Positions 1 through 8,920 of a DNA stretch of 64,000 bases are shown here, piece by piece; position 1 is the first letter of the stretch; every line of letters begins with the position of its first letter. Below the pieces are notes generated by a model. That model was given only the letters and a program-made list of their open reading frames with translations. It was not told the origin of the DNA and did no database searches. The stretch is from Tepidanaerobacter acetatoxydans Re1 (lineage in GTDB: Bacteria; Bacillota; Thermosediminibacteria; Thermosediminibacterales; Tepidanaerobacteraceae): NCBI RefSeq assembly GCF_000328765.2, contig NC_019954.2:2409780-2473779 (forward strand), read 5' to 3'. Made by a program: the position numbers and the translations under genes.

Positions 1-1854
1 TCCATGATGATAGGCAACTCCATATAATATGCTATTGACAAGAGGGTGTTCACTTCCCAGTCGGCTCTCTAAAAATGTTTTTAGATGCTTTATTCTTTCA
101 TCATTCTTTAAAGGCAAATATTTATCTGAATACTTAATAAAACGCTCTAGGTCTATTTTTGTAAAAAAGTAAACCAAAACCTTACCGTTATTTAATGTTG
201 TTATGAACTTAAAACAACGGTCGTATTTAGTATCACATTTACTATAATTTTTTATCCAACGACCATTTGTATTTCCCTTTTCAACTATATTTGTAAATAC
301 ATCTTCGATTACCTTTCCATTTTCTTGATACTTAAAAATTAAATGATAGGGAGTAAACTCTTGCCTTTTTTTCTTGTTAATTCTTACAATTTTAGTTTGT
401 TGGTAATCAGGATTTAAAACTCCATATACTCTTCTACTTGGGGTCCATTCCGACAATACAGGCTTAAACTCATCATTTCCAAGCCAAACATTGACTTCTT
501 CGTTATTACTAACAATAGCCGACATTAGTATAATTTTATAATTATATTGCTGCTGTTTAATCATAAACCATGTTATAAGTGTTTCTAGTAACCAGCCCCT
601 ATTGTTATCAGACACTTTATGAAATTCATCAAAAATAATCAAATTTATTCTTTCAATAAATTCTTTATGTCTCCGCATCAGTAAATCCAGTTTTTCAGGT
701 GTTACTACAAGAACATTAGCATGATTTAGTAAATCATTTTCATACTCATTCTCGTCAGTATCAAGAACTGATGTTACATTATATCCAACTTTTCTTAACC
801 TATAAAATAAATTACTTTCAATCTCCGACATAAGTGCTCGTGTTGGGGTTACGTATATACATACTTTATCTTCCTCTAACTGTAGTGACTTTACTATCGC
901 TAATTCTGCAATAAAACTTTTACCTGCACTTGTTGGCATAGAAATAAGTACCCTTTTTATGCTATCACTTAGATAATTAAATCCATTATCATTGTGCCTC
1001 AAAGCATCTAACTGAGACCTCCATAATTCGTATACATTTTTACTATCATATTTTGTTAGCACGTTTATATATTCGTTTAAAAAACCTTCCTGGGAAAGTA
1101 TTGTCCAGACACTTTTACTGTGCATTTTTTGCAATACTTCACTAAATAATGAAATATAGAATAATGTCTCTATATCATCCTGGATAACCAAAAAGTTCTT
1201 TAGTTCCTCTATATTCCTAAATACTCTTTTATTATCACCTCCGTCAACGAAGCAACAAGCATTTTGGATTAAAATTCTATTCAAAAATTCCCATATGGTG
1301 TTATTCGATAATTTAATGGGTAAACCTAATTTATTCCTATCTTTGTAAATTGTCTTAAGTTCTCTAGTTAAAGTAAAAGAAATATATCTACATGACTCTT
1401 TAATATCAACTTCCAAATTAATACGTTTATCATTTTCAATTATAGACTTTAATCTTCTCCCTATGACCGCTGCACTTGCTTCTTTATCTGATAAACTGTA
1501 TGAAACTGATGAATAAAATAAATACTGATACTTTTTTTCAGGGTCTTCAAATTCTATATCAGCAAGCAATTCAAATATAAGTCCAGCAATATTTAGTCCT
1601 TCAACATAAAAGTCTTGAATATATTTTTTCATTTCTTCACTTGTTACATTAGTTAACAATGAAAGTAAATACATTGAAATGCTTTCCATAGAAAATCGGT
1701 CAATATTATCTACTTCTTTTCTATTGAGTAAGATTTTTTGTATGTAAAAGTGGAGGTCAAGAATAATTTCCCTAACCTTTTCCACATCTTCCCTATTATC
1801 TATAATATCCTTTAAGCAAAGGTATAACTTATTAATATCTATAAGTTTTTCCAT
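1..1854 (-). CDS. hamB: HamB-type helicase (Hachiman), 3' end beyond window
   Basis: The visible 618 codons are the N-terminal part of a superfamily 2 DNA helicase. Motif I (MPTSAGKS) is near residues 306-313, the DEFH box near 409-412 and motif III (MSAI) near 444-447; the rest of the second RecA domain lies left of the window. The first 300 residues are helical and match no fold I recognise. The gene starts inside the end of the HamA-like gene with a 16-nt overlap, so the two are translationally coupled, which is the standard Hachiman layout. In Hachiman, HamB surveys DNA and HamA degrades it when intact DNA is disturbed. The helicase call is firm; the HamB assignment rests mainly on the hamA neighbour. 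Confidence 0.85.
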   Translation of the reverse strand, partial: MEKLIDINKLYLCLKDIIDNREDVEKVREIILDLHFYIQKILLNRKEVDNIDRFSMESISMYLLSLLTNVTSEEMKKYIQDFYVEGLNIAGLIFELLADIEFEDPEKKYQYLFYSSVSYSLSDKEASAAVIGRRLKSIIENDKRINLEVDIKESCRYISFTLTRELKTIYKDRNKLGLPIKLSNNTIWEFLNRILIQNACCFVDGGDNKRVFRNIEELKNFLVIQDDIETLFYISLFSEVLQKMHSKSVWTILSQEGFLNEYINVLTKYDSKNVYELWRSQLDALRHNDNGFNYLSDSIKRVLISMPTSAGKSFIAELAIVKSLQLEEDKVCIYVTPTRALMSEIESNLFYRLRKVGYNVTSVLDTDENEYENDLLNHANVLVVTPEKLDLLMRRHKEFIERINLIIFDEFHKVSDNNRGWLLETLITWFMIKQQQYNYKIILMSAIVSNNEEVNVWLGNDEFKPVLSEWTPSRRVYGVLNPDYQQTKIVRINKKKRQEFTPYHLIFKYQENGKVIEDVFTNIVEKGNTNGRWIKNYSKCDTKYDRCFKFITTLNNGKVLVYFFTKIDLERFIKYSDKYLPLKNDERIKHLKTFLESRLGSEHPLVNSILYGVAYHHG

Positions 1855-2750
1855 ATCACTTCCAGCACTCTTTCTTTGATATTTTTGATTCCTTTGATAC
1901 CTATTAATTTTACTCTCCTACACTCACTACTATCATACAAATGATTTGTACATTTAGTATTAAAGTTTTGAAATACAGTCTGTTGTGGAGAAGAGTTCCT
2001 TCCGTAATTAATTACTCCTGCAAATCTTTTCTGTGCTGTAGGATTCTTACCCATAAAGTATATTGGCATCCTGCTAATAAAATTCTTTAAATCTTCAGGT
2101 CCACTATGCTTGGTTCTTTCTTTAAAGGCATTTATTTCTTGATGTATTAGGTGTACAGGTCTTTTTATCAAAGAATCAATAATTTTGTCAGGATAACTCC
2201 CAATTGTATTATCGGTTGTTTTAACTTCTCCAATAATAAAATAATAATCATCTTCATTTTTCCTTATTTCTACATAGTCCAAACCTGATTGTTTCGAATT
2301 TGTTTTTGGGCAACTTGGCTCAATCATTATCTTTTCATCTTCAAGACATTGTTCTCTTACAATATAGAATAATACTTCACCAAAATACCCATTAAATAAA
2401 TCTCTATCTAAGGATTCAGCACAATTCTTTGTTTCATCATACCTAGACTGACTTACCATTCCATCGAAAAAAATATATTCAGCAAGATACTTCTTTTCTT
2501 TTTCCTCCAATTCAACCTCATTATCAATTGCTTGCTGAAACTTATAACATAAATCTTCGCCATTATCCTCCAATATCAATTCACCATTACACCGTAATCT
2601 GCAAATCAACTTTGCAAATTCAATCGCAAAACACTGTATATCGTCATCTTCTAGGTTATCCTTCCATAACAGTGTAATTGTCTTACATTTATTATGTTCA
2701 TAGTATTCACTTATATTAAACCAATTACGTAAATCCAGAAATTGTTTCAT
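1839..2750 (-). CDS. hamA: HamA nuclease subunit (DUF1837), Hachiman system
   Basis: This 303-residue protein has the DUF1837 pattern: GEVLFYIVREQ around E125, GLDYVEI with D158, and GEVK at 174-177. Together these give the E...D...ExK core of a PD-(D/E)XK nuclease. It lies directly upstream of the helicase gene and overlaps it by 16 nt, so the pair is a complete Hachiman operon apart from the cut 3' end of hamB. HamA is held inactive by HamB and degrades cellular DNA on activation. A TATAAT-like -10 sits at 2788-2793 with no convincing -35. The family call is strong because the catalytic residues and the partner agree. Confidence 0.85.
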   Translation of the reverse strand: MKQFLDLRNWFNISEYYEHNKCKTITLLWKDNLEDDDIQCFAIEFAKLICRLRCNGELILEDNGEDLCYKFQQAIDNEVELEEKEKKYLAEYIFFDGMVSQSRYDETKNCAESLDRDLFNGYFGEVLFYIVREQCLEDEKIMIEPSCPKTNSKQSGLDYVEIRKNEDDYYFIIGEVKTTDNTIGSYPDKIIDSLIKRPVHLIHQEINAFKERTKHSGPEDLKNFISRMPIYFMGKNPTAQKRFAGVINYGRNSSPQQTVFQNFNTKCTNHLYDSSECRRVKLIGIKGIKNIKERVLEVIWKNL

Positions 2751-3272
2751 ACCTTAACCCCACAAAATATATTTATAACCTATATAAATTATAGGACAAA
2801 CTTCATAACTTTTCCACAAAATTTGTCAACAAAATATGTGTTCTGTGGATAATACTATAAAAACCTACTACTCTTTTGTAACAATTAGAGATAATAAGCC
2901 CTTAAAAATTGTCCACAAAACTTTTAGTCTCCTTTTTAACCCTTAAATCAACCTGCCATATTGACTTGAAATCTATATTAGACCTTCTTAAAATCGTGGT
3001 AAAGGTTATGGAAAGGAGTTTAGTCATGGATACAAAGGAATATTACTTGGATATTCTATACTAAAAATATAATGACATAAGGGTTTTTAACTTTATGGAA
3101 TTGTTTATGAAAGATAATTTTTTATAATAAACATGCATTCGCATGAAAGTTGTAAAAACTTATTGAAAAATATGATCATTAAATGTAAAATTAAAATAAC
3201 GACAAGGTGTCCGGATGCCTTCGGATTCACTGTCCGGATAAGCCGGAATACGCACCTCCTCTTTATTATAAG
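2751..3272. other. 522-bp intergenic region with Tn7-type end relic and DnaA-box-like sites
   Basis: I find no convincing gene here. The segment contains a perfect DnaA-box sequence on the minus strand (TTATCCACA, 2844-2852) and two 8/9 matches (2810-2818 and 2909-2917). A degenerate Tn7-type end finishes at 3034. A GC-richer block at 3201-3256 has nested inverted repeats (CCGG and AGGTG/CACCT arms) unlike its surroundings, possibly the relic of another mobile element or a structured leader. Confidence 0.5.
3010..3034 (-). mobile_element. Degenerate Tn7-type right end
   Basis: Read on the minus strand from 3034, the sequence is TGT, eight bases (ATCCATGA) and then CTAAACTCC. This is the arrangement of the better-preserved end at 24597 (TGT, ATCCATCA, AATAAACTCC), with a second degenerate repeat about 45 bp further in. 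The motif matches the terminal TnsB-site layout of Tn7 (TGT, 8 bp, AATAAAGTC). It separates the Hachiman genes from the large operon to its right and suggests they arrived in different insertions. Confidence 0.5.
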
Positions 3273-4247
3273 TTAGTAGCCTAGATATTGAACAATATTT
3301 TCCCATATTTTAACAGCAATGCCATACGCATCACCTGCATTATTTTCAGCCATAAAATTCATTGTCATTTTTAATTTTAAATCTTTATTTTTAGTTACTT
3401 CACATTCAATCACATTATTAAATGAGTTATCACTATCAATGCTAAGCCACCCATATGACAGATATATATTTTGACTTATACCACCGAGCAAATTCCCCAG
3501 CCATATTTTAATCGCATACTTTTCCATACCGTTTATATAGAATCTTATAATAGCCTTTTGATTGTGTATAATATCTTTTTCATAATCAAAATTATTATTT
3601 TTTCGTTTAGTCTGCTCCGCAAAGTCAGATAAATGGGATAATATTTCAGCATAACTTTGTTTCATAAATTTATTTTTATCCAAATCCGTTATTTCTTTAA
3701 AGTTGGGAATTATACCAATATCTCCATTTTCCACCCCATCATAAATAATTTTCTTTGAATCTAATTTAGGTTTGGCTCCTACTTTTGGTACATCAATTAC
3801 ATCTACCTGATAAATCCTATGCAGTAATTCATCAAACTTAATATCAAATTGCTCATCATGTGAAAAGTCAATAAAATGAAACCCTTCCAGATAAAATGGG
3901 ACGGCTTTTCTATAGTCTCCCTTATGCCTCATTATTAAGATTATTTTATCTAGATTATCTTTTATATATTGTATTAACAAGTTCGTTTCATAGCCAACTC
4001 CACCCTGGAAAGTATCTGCTTTATTAGCATAGTTCTCAGTAAGAATGAGTAAGATATTATCACTATTTTTTATCTTTTCTACCATCATTCTGTTCAAGTT
4101 AACAGTCCTACTTTGTGTTTCAAATTTATCAATTGTTGCAGCAACACCATTTTCTCTTAATTTAGCCGCTAAAACTGTTACCCAGTCTTCGTGTTTCTCA
4201 TTATCCCAACTATAACTGATGAATACTGAAGGATGTTCTTTTGACAT
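3273..4247 (-). CDS. SEFIR/TIR-like domain protein
   Basis: Residues 5-150 form a SEFIR domain (a TIR relative): it opens with PSVFISYSWD, continues with an amphipathic WVTVLAAKLRENGV helix, and has GGVGYE near residue 88. The C-terminal 150 residues form a separate domain I do not recognise. SEFIR/TIR proteins in defence loci usually act as NAD-depleting effectors or signalling adaptors; neither role is shown here. It is the last gene of the large minus-strand operon, 95 bp after the preceding gene. A possible own promoter (TTGCCT, 17 bp, TTATAC) lies just upstream. The domain call is firm and the role is inferred. Confidence 0.75.
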   Translation of the reverse strand: MSKEHPSVFISYSWDNEKHEDWVTVLAAKLRENGVAATIDKFETQSRTVNLNRMMVEKIKNSDNILLILTENYANKADTFQGGVGYETNLLIQYIKDNLDKIILIMRHKGDYRKAVPFYLEGFHFIDFSHDEQFDIKFDELLHRIYQVDVIDVPKVGAKPKLDSKKIIYDGVENGDIGIIPNFKEITDLDKNKFMKQSYAEILSHLSDFAEQTKRKNNNFDYEKDIIHNQKAIIRFYINGMEKYAIKIWLGNLLGGISQNIYLSYGWLSIDSDNSFNNVIECEVTKNKDLKLKMTMNFMAENNAGDAYGIAVKIWENIVQYLGY

Positions 4248-4342
4248 TTTTATCGCCTTGTATAATATATTTAGGTTAATAAAGGCAACCTATAATCCTT
4301 TTTTAACTGATAAATTATACTTAAAATTGTATAATTAAATTA

Positions 4343-5011
4343 TTAAATGCTCTCTAACCATTTTAATATATACTCAGGGCTTTCCCTTAAAACATACATT
4401 CTCTTATAATTCTCTTTATTTTCTAGTATATTTTCTTTTATGAGAACTTTAATAACGCTGTATACAAGCGTCTTTGGAGACTTTTTATAATTTGTTTCTT
4501 GAATAATTTTATCATTCAATAGTGAAGATATCGTAGATGTCTTTATATAATCCTTATTATATCTAACAAATTGATCTATGATAGTTCGAACAATTTCTTC
4601 AAATATGTGTATTGGAATTATATTGGGATAACTACTGCTTCCATCAGGCCTTGCCGTTTCAATTCTTATGTTTTCATTTTCCTTCTTCCACGTTGTTCTA
4701 TCTGCTACATCTTTTATGTCTTTTTCATTCTCCTCTTCAATTTCTTCGTTATCTTCTTCCTGGTCATTATCAATTATGTAATCTCCAAATATCTCTTTGT
4801 AAGAGCCCTTTAAATTTGCTAGTTCATTCATATGGTTTTTAACTTTTTCAAACATTTGTAATGCATTTTGTATTTCTTCAACTTGACCATTTTTACTGCA
4901 ATCAGGTATATGCTCTTGCAGGATTTTATTTTTTAGATTTTCTAAACTATCCTCCAATAAGTCGTATGAAGCGCTTATGTCCTCAATTTCCTTTTTAAAA
5001 ACCGTATTCAT
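4343..5011 (-). CDS. Unknown protein, coiled coil plus winged-helix-like C-terminus
   Basis: I recognise no family for this 222-residue protein. Residues 1-75 look like a coiled coil, residues 78-105 are extremely acidic (runs of E, D and N) and act as a linker, and residues 130-222 resemble a winged helix with two conserved-looking helices and a basic turn (NYKKSPKT). It lies between the kinase and SEFIR genes with gaps of about 100 bp on each side. A DNA- or partner-binding adaptor is plausible from this shape, but nothing catalytic is visible. Confidence 0.6.
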   Translation of the reverse strand: MNTVFKKEIEDISASYDLLEDSLENLKNKILQEHIPDCSKNGQVEEIQNALQMFEKVKNHMNELANLKGSYKEIFGDYIIDNDQEEDNEEIEEENEKDIKDVADRTTWKKENENIRIETARPDGSSSYPNIIPIHIFEEIVRTIIDQFVRYNKDYIKTSTISSLLNDKIIQETNYKKSPKTLVYSVIKVLIKENILENKENYKRMYVLRESPEYILKWLESI

Positions 5012-5113
5012 GCTTATACCCCCGATATTTTTTTGTAAATATAACTGACCTGCTCACATCTTTAAAGTTCTTTAATATTAAAATGTAATTTTACCTACTA
5101 TTACTAACTCACC

Positions 5114-6577
5114 CTAATACCTCAGATAACCTAAATACTTGCCATATTCCTCTAGCCTGTCCCTAATCAACTCATCATTTGGGTCAAGCCTCATTGCATA
5201 ATTAAAATAAGCCCTTGCCTTTTTAAAATCTTTCTTCTGGTCATATGCATGCCCCAGTTTTTTTACTATATAAAGCATTCCAGGAGTCTTTTTGTTAATT
5301 TCCTCTAATATATCTATGGCATTTTCCTGTTCGCTATTTAAACCATAAGCACACGCTAGCCTATATCTGTAATTTAAGTCATCGGGATTTCTTGATACAA
5401 GTTTTTCGTAAACTTTGACTGCTTCCTCGTATCTTTTTAGTTCAAAGAATAATTTCCCTTTTAAATATAGAAGATTATCTTCCAATGCCTCTCTTCTTAT
5501 TTCTTCTACTTTTTCAATATCTATGCTTTTTAACATATCAATGCTATCAAAATATCTTCGCTGCTGAAAATACGTGTAGGCAGTGTGATATAATACATCA
5601 GCAGATTTATTTCCATTCTCATATTCCGTTTTTAGCAGTAATTCTGCTTTATCAAATTTTTTATTCTTGTAGCACTGGATTACCTTTTCTATCCAATCAG
5701 TGCCCTTATTCCTTACTTCAAAGTTTTCATCGTAAGAAATAATATCGTAGTTCCCATTTTTAAACACTTCTTCAAAATCCCTTTTGATATCTTTTACATT
5801 TTGATACCTTTCTTCTGGATTTCTTTTGAGTAACTTCATAATAATTTTTTCAACAGATTCAGGTATATTGTCATTTATTTCTCTTGGTCTAGGATAAGGC
5901 ATATTATTTATTAATTGATTAGCAGTTTCATGTGGCGTCCTGCCAGTTAAAAACTTATATAAAAGCACTCCCAATCCATAAATATCAGAATTCAGATATC
6001 TGCGGTTTGAACCAGCAACTTCAGGAGCCATATATGCCCAAGTTCCCCCACCATCAATTGTTTTTATAAATAAGTCTTCTATCAGTTTACTTGTGCCAAA
6101 ATCAGTTATTTTAACTGTTGTCCCATTCGTTAAAATATTCTGAGGTTTAATATCTCCGTGGCAGATATTTTTTGAATGAATATATTCTATTCCATCAAGT
6201 ATCTGAAAAAACATACTATATATTTCTTCAAAAGTTCGAGGACTCATAAATCCCGTTTCACATAATTCATCTGATAGTTTATGCCCATTAAAATATTCCA
6301 TTTCAATGAGAAAAACTCCATCTACCCGTCCCATCCAGTATATAGTAATTACATTTGGATGATGATTTCCAATGAATTCTTTTCCTTCGGATAAAGTATT
6401 ATCTCCCCGTTCTTGGTCCTTAGGTATTTTAAGTGCCACAATTTCTTTGCTTTCAAGATTTACAGCCCTCCATACATAACCAAAAGAACCTTCATCAATA
6501 AATTCCTTTAGTAAATACTTGTCTCCTATATTCATATCTACCTGTGGGCGAAAATTAACGGCTTTCTTTTTTCTCAT
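5114..6577 (-). CDS. Hanks-type Ser/Thr protein kinase with C-terminal TPRs
   Basis: The N-terminal 270 residues are a complete eukaryote-like kinase: glycine-rich loop GSFGYV, VALK lysine near residue 50, catalytic HGDIKPQN at about 140-147, DFG at 159-161 and an APE motif. Residues 305-487 are TPR repeats, the last reading AYFNYAMRLDPND. There is no membrane segment, so it is cytosolic, unlike PrkC-type sensor kinases. I chose ATG at 6577 (GAGG, 9-nt spacing) over an upstream TTG at 6586. It follows the nuclease-like gene after one base. In phage-defence operons such kinases relay or amplify the infection signal; the TPRs probably bind partner subunits. Confidence 0.85.
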   Translation of the reverse strand: MRKKKAVNFRPQVDMNIGDKYLLKEFIDEGSFGYVWRAVNLESKEIVALKIPKDQERGDNTLSEGKEFIGNHHPNVITIYWMGRVDGVFLIEMEYFNGHKLSDELCETGFMSPRTFEEIYSMFFQILDGIEYIHSKNICHGDIKPQNILTNGTTVKITDFGTSKLIEDLFIKTIDGGGTWAYMAPEVAGSNRRYLNSDIYGLGVLLYKFLTGRTPHETANQLINNMPYPRPREINDNIPESVEKIIMKLLKRNPEERYQNVKDIKRDFEEVFKNGNYDIISYDENFEVRNKGTDWIEKVIQCYKNKKFDKAELLLKTEYENGNKSADVLYHTAYTYFQQRRYFDSIDMLKSIDIEKVEEIRREALEDNLLYLKGKLFFELKRYEEAVKVYEKLVSRNPDDLNYRYRLACAYGLNSEQENAIDILEEINKKTPGMLYIVKKLGHAYDQKKDFKKARAYFNYAMRLDPNDELIRDRLEEYGKYLGYLRY

Positions 6578-6578
6578 T

Positions 6579-7220
6579 TTATCCAACCTCTACCCATTGA
6601 TTTAACATAAGATTATCAGCATTACCTGAAGCAACACACCGATATATTAAATACTTAGTTTTTAATGCATTAATTCCTCTTATATAGGAACCATCACTTT
6701 TTTTAAATCCATTATCTAATATGGATATATATTCTTCAATCTCTCCCGGATTTTCCCCGGCATAACTCCAATATACAAATAATATGATAGGGATATTCCC
6801 GCCTAGTTGATGATAAGCAATAAGCAAGTTTTCTATTTTTTCTTTGACTTTTAAATCTTTTCTTCTATTCTTTTCATATCTTTCAAATTCGCAAATCAAT
6901 ATAGGGTTATTATCTTCTTTTGAATACCAAATAGAATCTGGCCTTACCTCATTAACTTTAACTTCGTAATTGGCTTGGTTTTCTGCAACCATTTGTCCAT
7001 AATAACCTGTTTGTGAATATGGATATACAGGACATTCTGAAAGGGATGTAATTCCTTCTACATGTCTCCCTATAGCAGTTATGTAATTAAGACCTACAGT
7101 ATGAACAGTTTCTGAATAATCCCTTATCCCAAATTGTGTCATCATGGGGAACATTTCATTTCTAATATTTCCTTCTTTAAATTCTTTTTTTATAAAATCA
7201 ATAATCTTTTGCCTATTCAT
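6579..7220 (-). CDS. Putative PD-(D/E)XK-like nuclease
   Basis: Most of this 213-residue protein matches nothing I know, but residues near the middle read RPDSIWYS, then ILICEFERYEK. That spacing of D, then E-x-E, on a predicted beta-hairpin resembles the PD-(D/E)XK catalytic core with E replacing the usual K. ATG 7220 overlaps the herA stop by 8 nt and is preferred over the start 45 nt upstream, because it gives tight coupling and a GGAATGGGG ribosome site. Its position between herA and the kinase makes it a candidate effector of a cluster that otherwise lacks an HsdR nuclease. The function is inferred. Confidence 0.6.
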   Translation of the reverse strand: MNRQKIIDFIKKEFKEGNIRNEMFPMMTQFGIRDYSETVHTVGLNYITAIGRHVEGITSLSECPVYPYSQTGYYGQMVAENQANYEVKVNEVRPDSIWYSKEDNNPILICEFERYEKNRRKDLKVKEKIENLLIAYHQLGGNIPIILFVYWSYAGENPGEIEEYISILDNGFKKSDGSYIRGINALKTKYLIYRCVASGNADNLMLNQWVEVG

Positions 7221-8898
7221 TGAATGAGCCCCATTCCTTAATAACTTCAGGAGATTCTCCACCATGTATAAGCGCTTTTGTTCCTATTTTTACAAGTAGT
7301 GGCGCGGGTATTGACCTACCATTTATCAATGCTTCTCCCGTTGATAAAGATGGCAATTCCTCAATATCAGATGTTGAAAACATATCTGATGTTTTTGCAA
7401 TAAACCTTTGGTCATCTGGATTTTTTAACCTCATTGTAATAATTGTATTACATTGTGATGTAACATCTGGGTCCAGTTTCGATGGCCTTTGGGATATAAT
7501 TGCAAACCCTGTACCAAACTTTCTTCCTTCTGCAGCAATTTTCTTTATAATTTTTTTAGATATACTCGGTATACCTGCTGGTGCAAAATTATGTCCCTCT
7601 TCGTAAACAAGGAAACATGGTCTTATCTGCCTTTTCTTATCTGATGCTGCTCTCATTATCTCACTGGATATCAATGCTGTAATAATTTGCTTTGCATCGT
7701 CAGATAAGCCTTGTAAATCTATAATTACAAGCCTTCCAACACTCTTTCCTCTTTCTCCAATCATTTCATAAATATCTGTAGGTTCGCCGATAGCCCTTGT
7801 ATAAAAACTCTTTGCTTCATTTATTACTCTAGTCAACTTCAGAGAAGCAACTGCTGCACTTCTATTGTTTAATGCTTTTGCTTCTCCTTCAGTCAAGTTA
7901 TCCCAACTCTTTAATTCTTCTAATCCTCGCTCATCTGAGAGCAAATATGTTAAATCCTGAATATCTCTAGGAGGATTATTGTACTTTGCCTTCCAATATC
8001 TTATTGCAACATCTAATACTCTTTCTTGAGCCTCCGTTAACCCAGGAAGAATAGATGACAAATCATCCATATCAAATCTGTCAAATTGCAGAGCCAAATG
8101 ATGATTCTTTGCACTATATTTATAATCAAAAGAATCAATCTGAGGAGTATATACTTTTATTCCGCCACCAGCATTGAGCATCTTTGATAAATTTTCCTGA
8201 ATCTTTTGTATACTCTCCTTTTCTTTCTCATCCTCAATATAATCGAAATTGTTATTAAAGTGTATCTCTCCCTTTTCAAATGCTTTCCCGTACTCCCCAT
8301 GAACATCAAATACTACTACTGTTCCATTCATTTCTGCAACAAGTCTTTCAATAATCCTGCCTACAGTGTATGATTTACCTGAACCAGTCATAGCCAGCAC
8401 TGCCATATGCTCTGTAACCAGTTTATTTACATCAAGATAAACTGGAACTATATTGCTCCCCTTATCGTATCCAATAAGATTTCCTATATTAAGGCTAGTA
8501 TTTTCATCAAATTTATAAAATTTTGATAAAAACTCATAATCAACACCATATACCTTTTCCCCTGGGTTAAGAGGTCTCCTTGGTATTTTTATCTGCCCAT
8601 AATTATCTCTATACCCTACTAATTCTATGGTTCCAAATAGTGTCTCTCCTGTAATTTGCGCACCTGGTAATATTTCAAGGGATGATAACCCCTCACCCAT
8701 GTTGGAGTTATATAGAATATTGCTTCTGGATATGGAAACAATTCTTCCTAGAACATAGGTATCTCCATCTTCTTCAGTTTCTCTATGTTTAATTTTTACA
8801 AACTCACCCCTTTTAGCAGAAAAACTATTTTCAAGGGCAATCTTTAAATCATTAGGATTCCCAGTGTTACCGATAAGTTTGCCTATGTATTTGTCCAT
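7213..8898 (-). CDS. herA: HerA-like hexameric DNA translocase
   Basis: This 561-residue protein is HerA throughout. An N-terminal HAS-barrel (residues 30-110) is followed by Walker A AMTGSGKSY (169-177), the FDVHGEYG signature (197-204) and the second conserved acidic motif VYEEGHNF (431-438). The SQRPSKLDPDV arginine-finger segment and the C-terminal latch follow. HerA forms hexamers that pump double-stranded DNA, commonly with NurA or another nuclease or a Sir2-type effector. Here the NurA-like gene is 22 bp upstream and a PD-(D/E)XK-like gene overlaps its end, so a HerA-nuclease complex is the natural reading. Confidence 0.92.
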   Translation of the reverse strand: MDKYIGKLIGNTGNPNDLKIALENSFSAKRGEFVKIKHRETEEDGDTYVLGRIVSISRSNILYNSNMGEGLSSLEILPGAQITGETLFGTIELVGYRDNYGQIKIPRRPLNPGEKVYGVDYEFLSKFYKFDENTSLNIGNLIGYDKGSNIVPVYLDVNKLVTEHMAVLAMTGSGKSYTVGRIIERLVAEMNGTVVVFDVHGEYGKAFEKGEIHFNNNFDYIEDEKEKESIQKIQENLSKMLNAGGGIKVYTPQIDSFDYKYSAKNHHLALQFDRFDMDDLSSILPGLTEAQERVLDVAIRYWKAKYNNPPRDIQDLTYLLSDERGLEELKSWDNLTEGEAKALNNRSAAVASLKLTRVINEAKSFYTRAIGEPTDIYEMIGERGKSVGRLVIIDLQGLSDDAKQIITALISSEIMRAASDKKRQIRPCFLVYEEGHNFAPAGIPSISKKIIKKIAAEGRKFGTGFAIISQRPSKLDPDVTSQCNTIITMRLKNPDDQRFIAKTSDMFSTSDIEELPSLSTGEALINGRSIPAPLLVKIGTKALIHGGESPEVIKEWGSFNE

Positions 8899-8920
8899 AA
8901 ATAATACTCACCCCTTCCTT

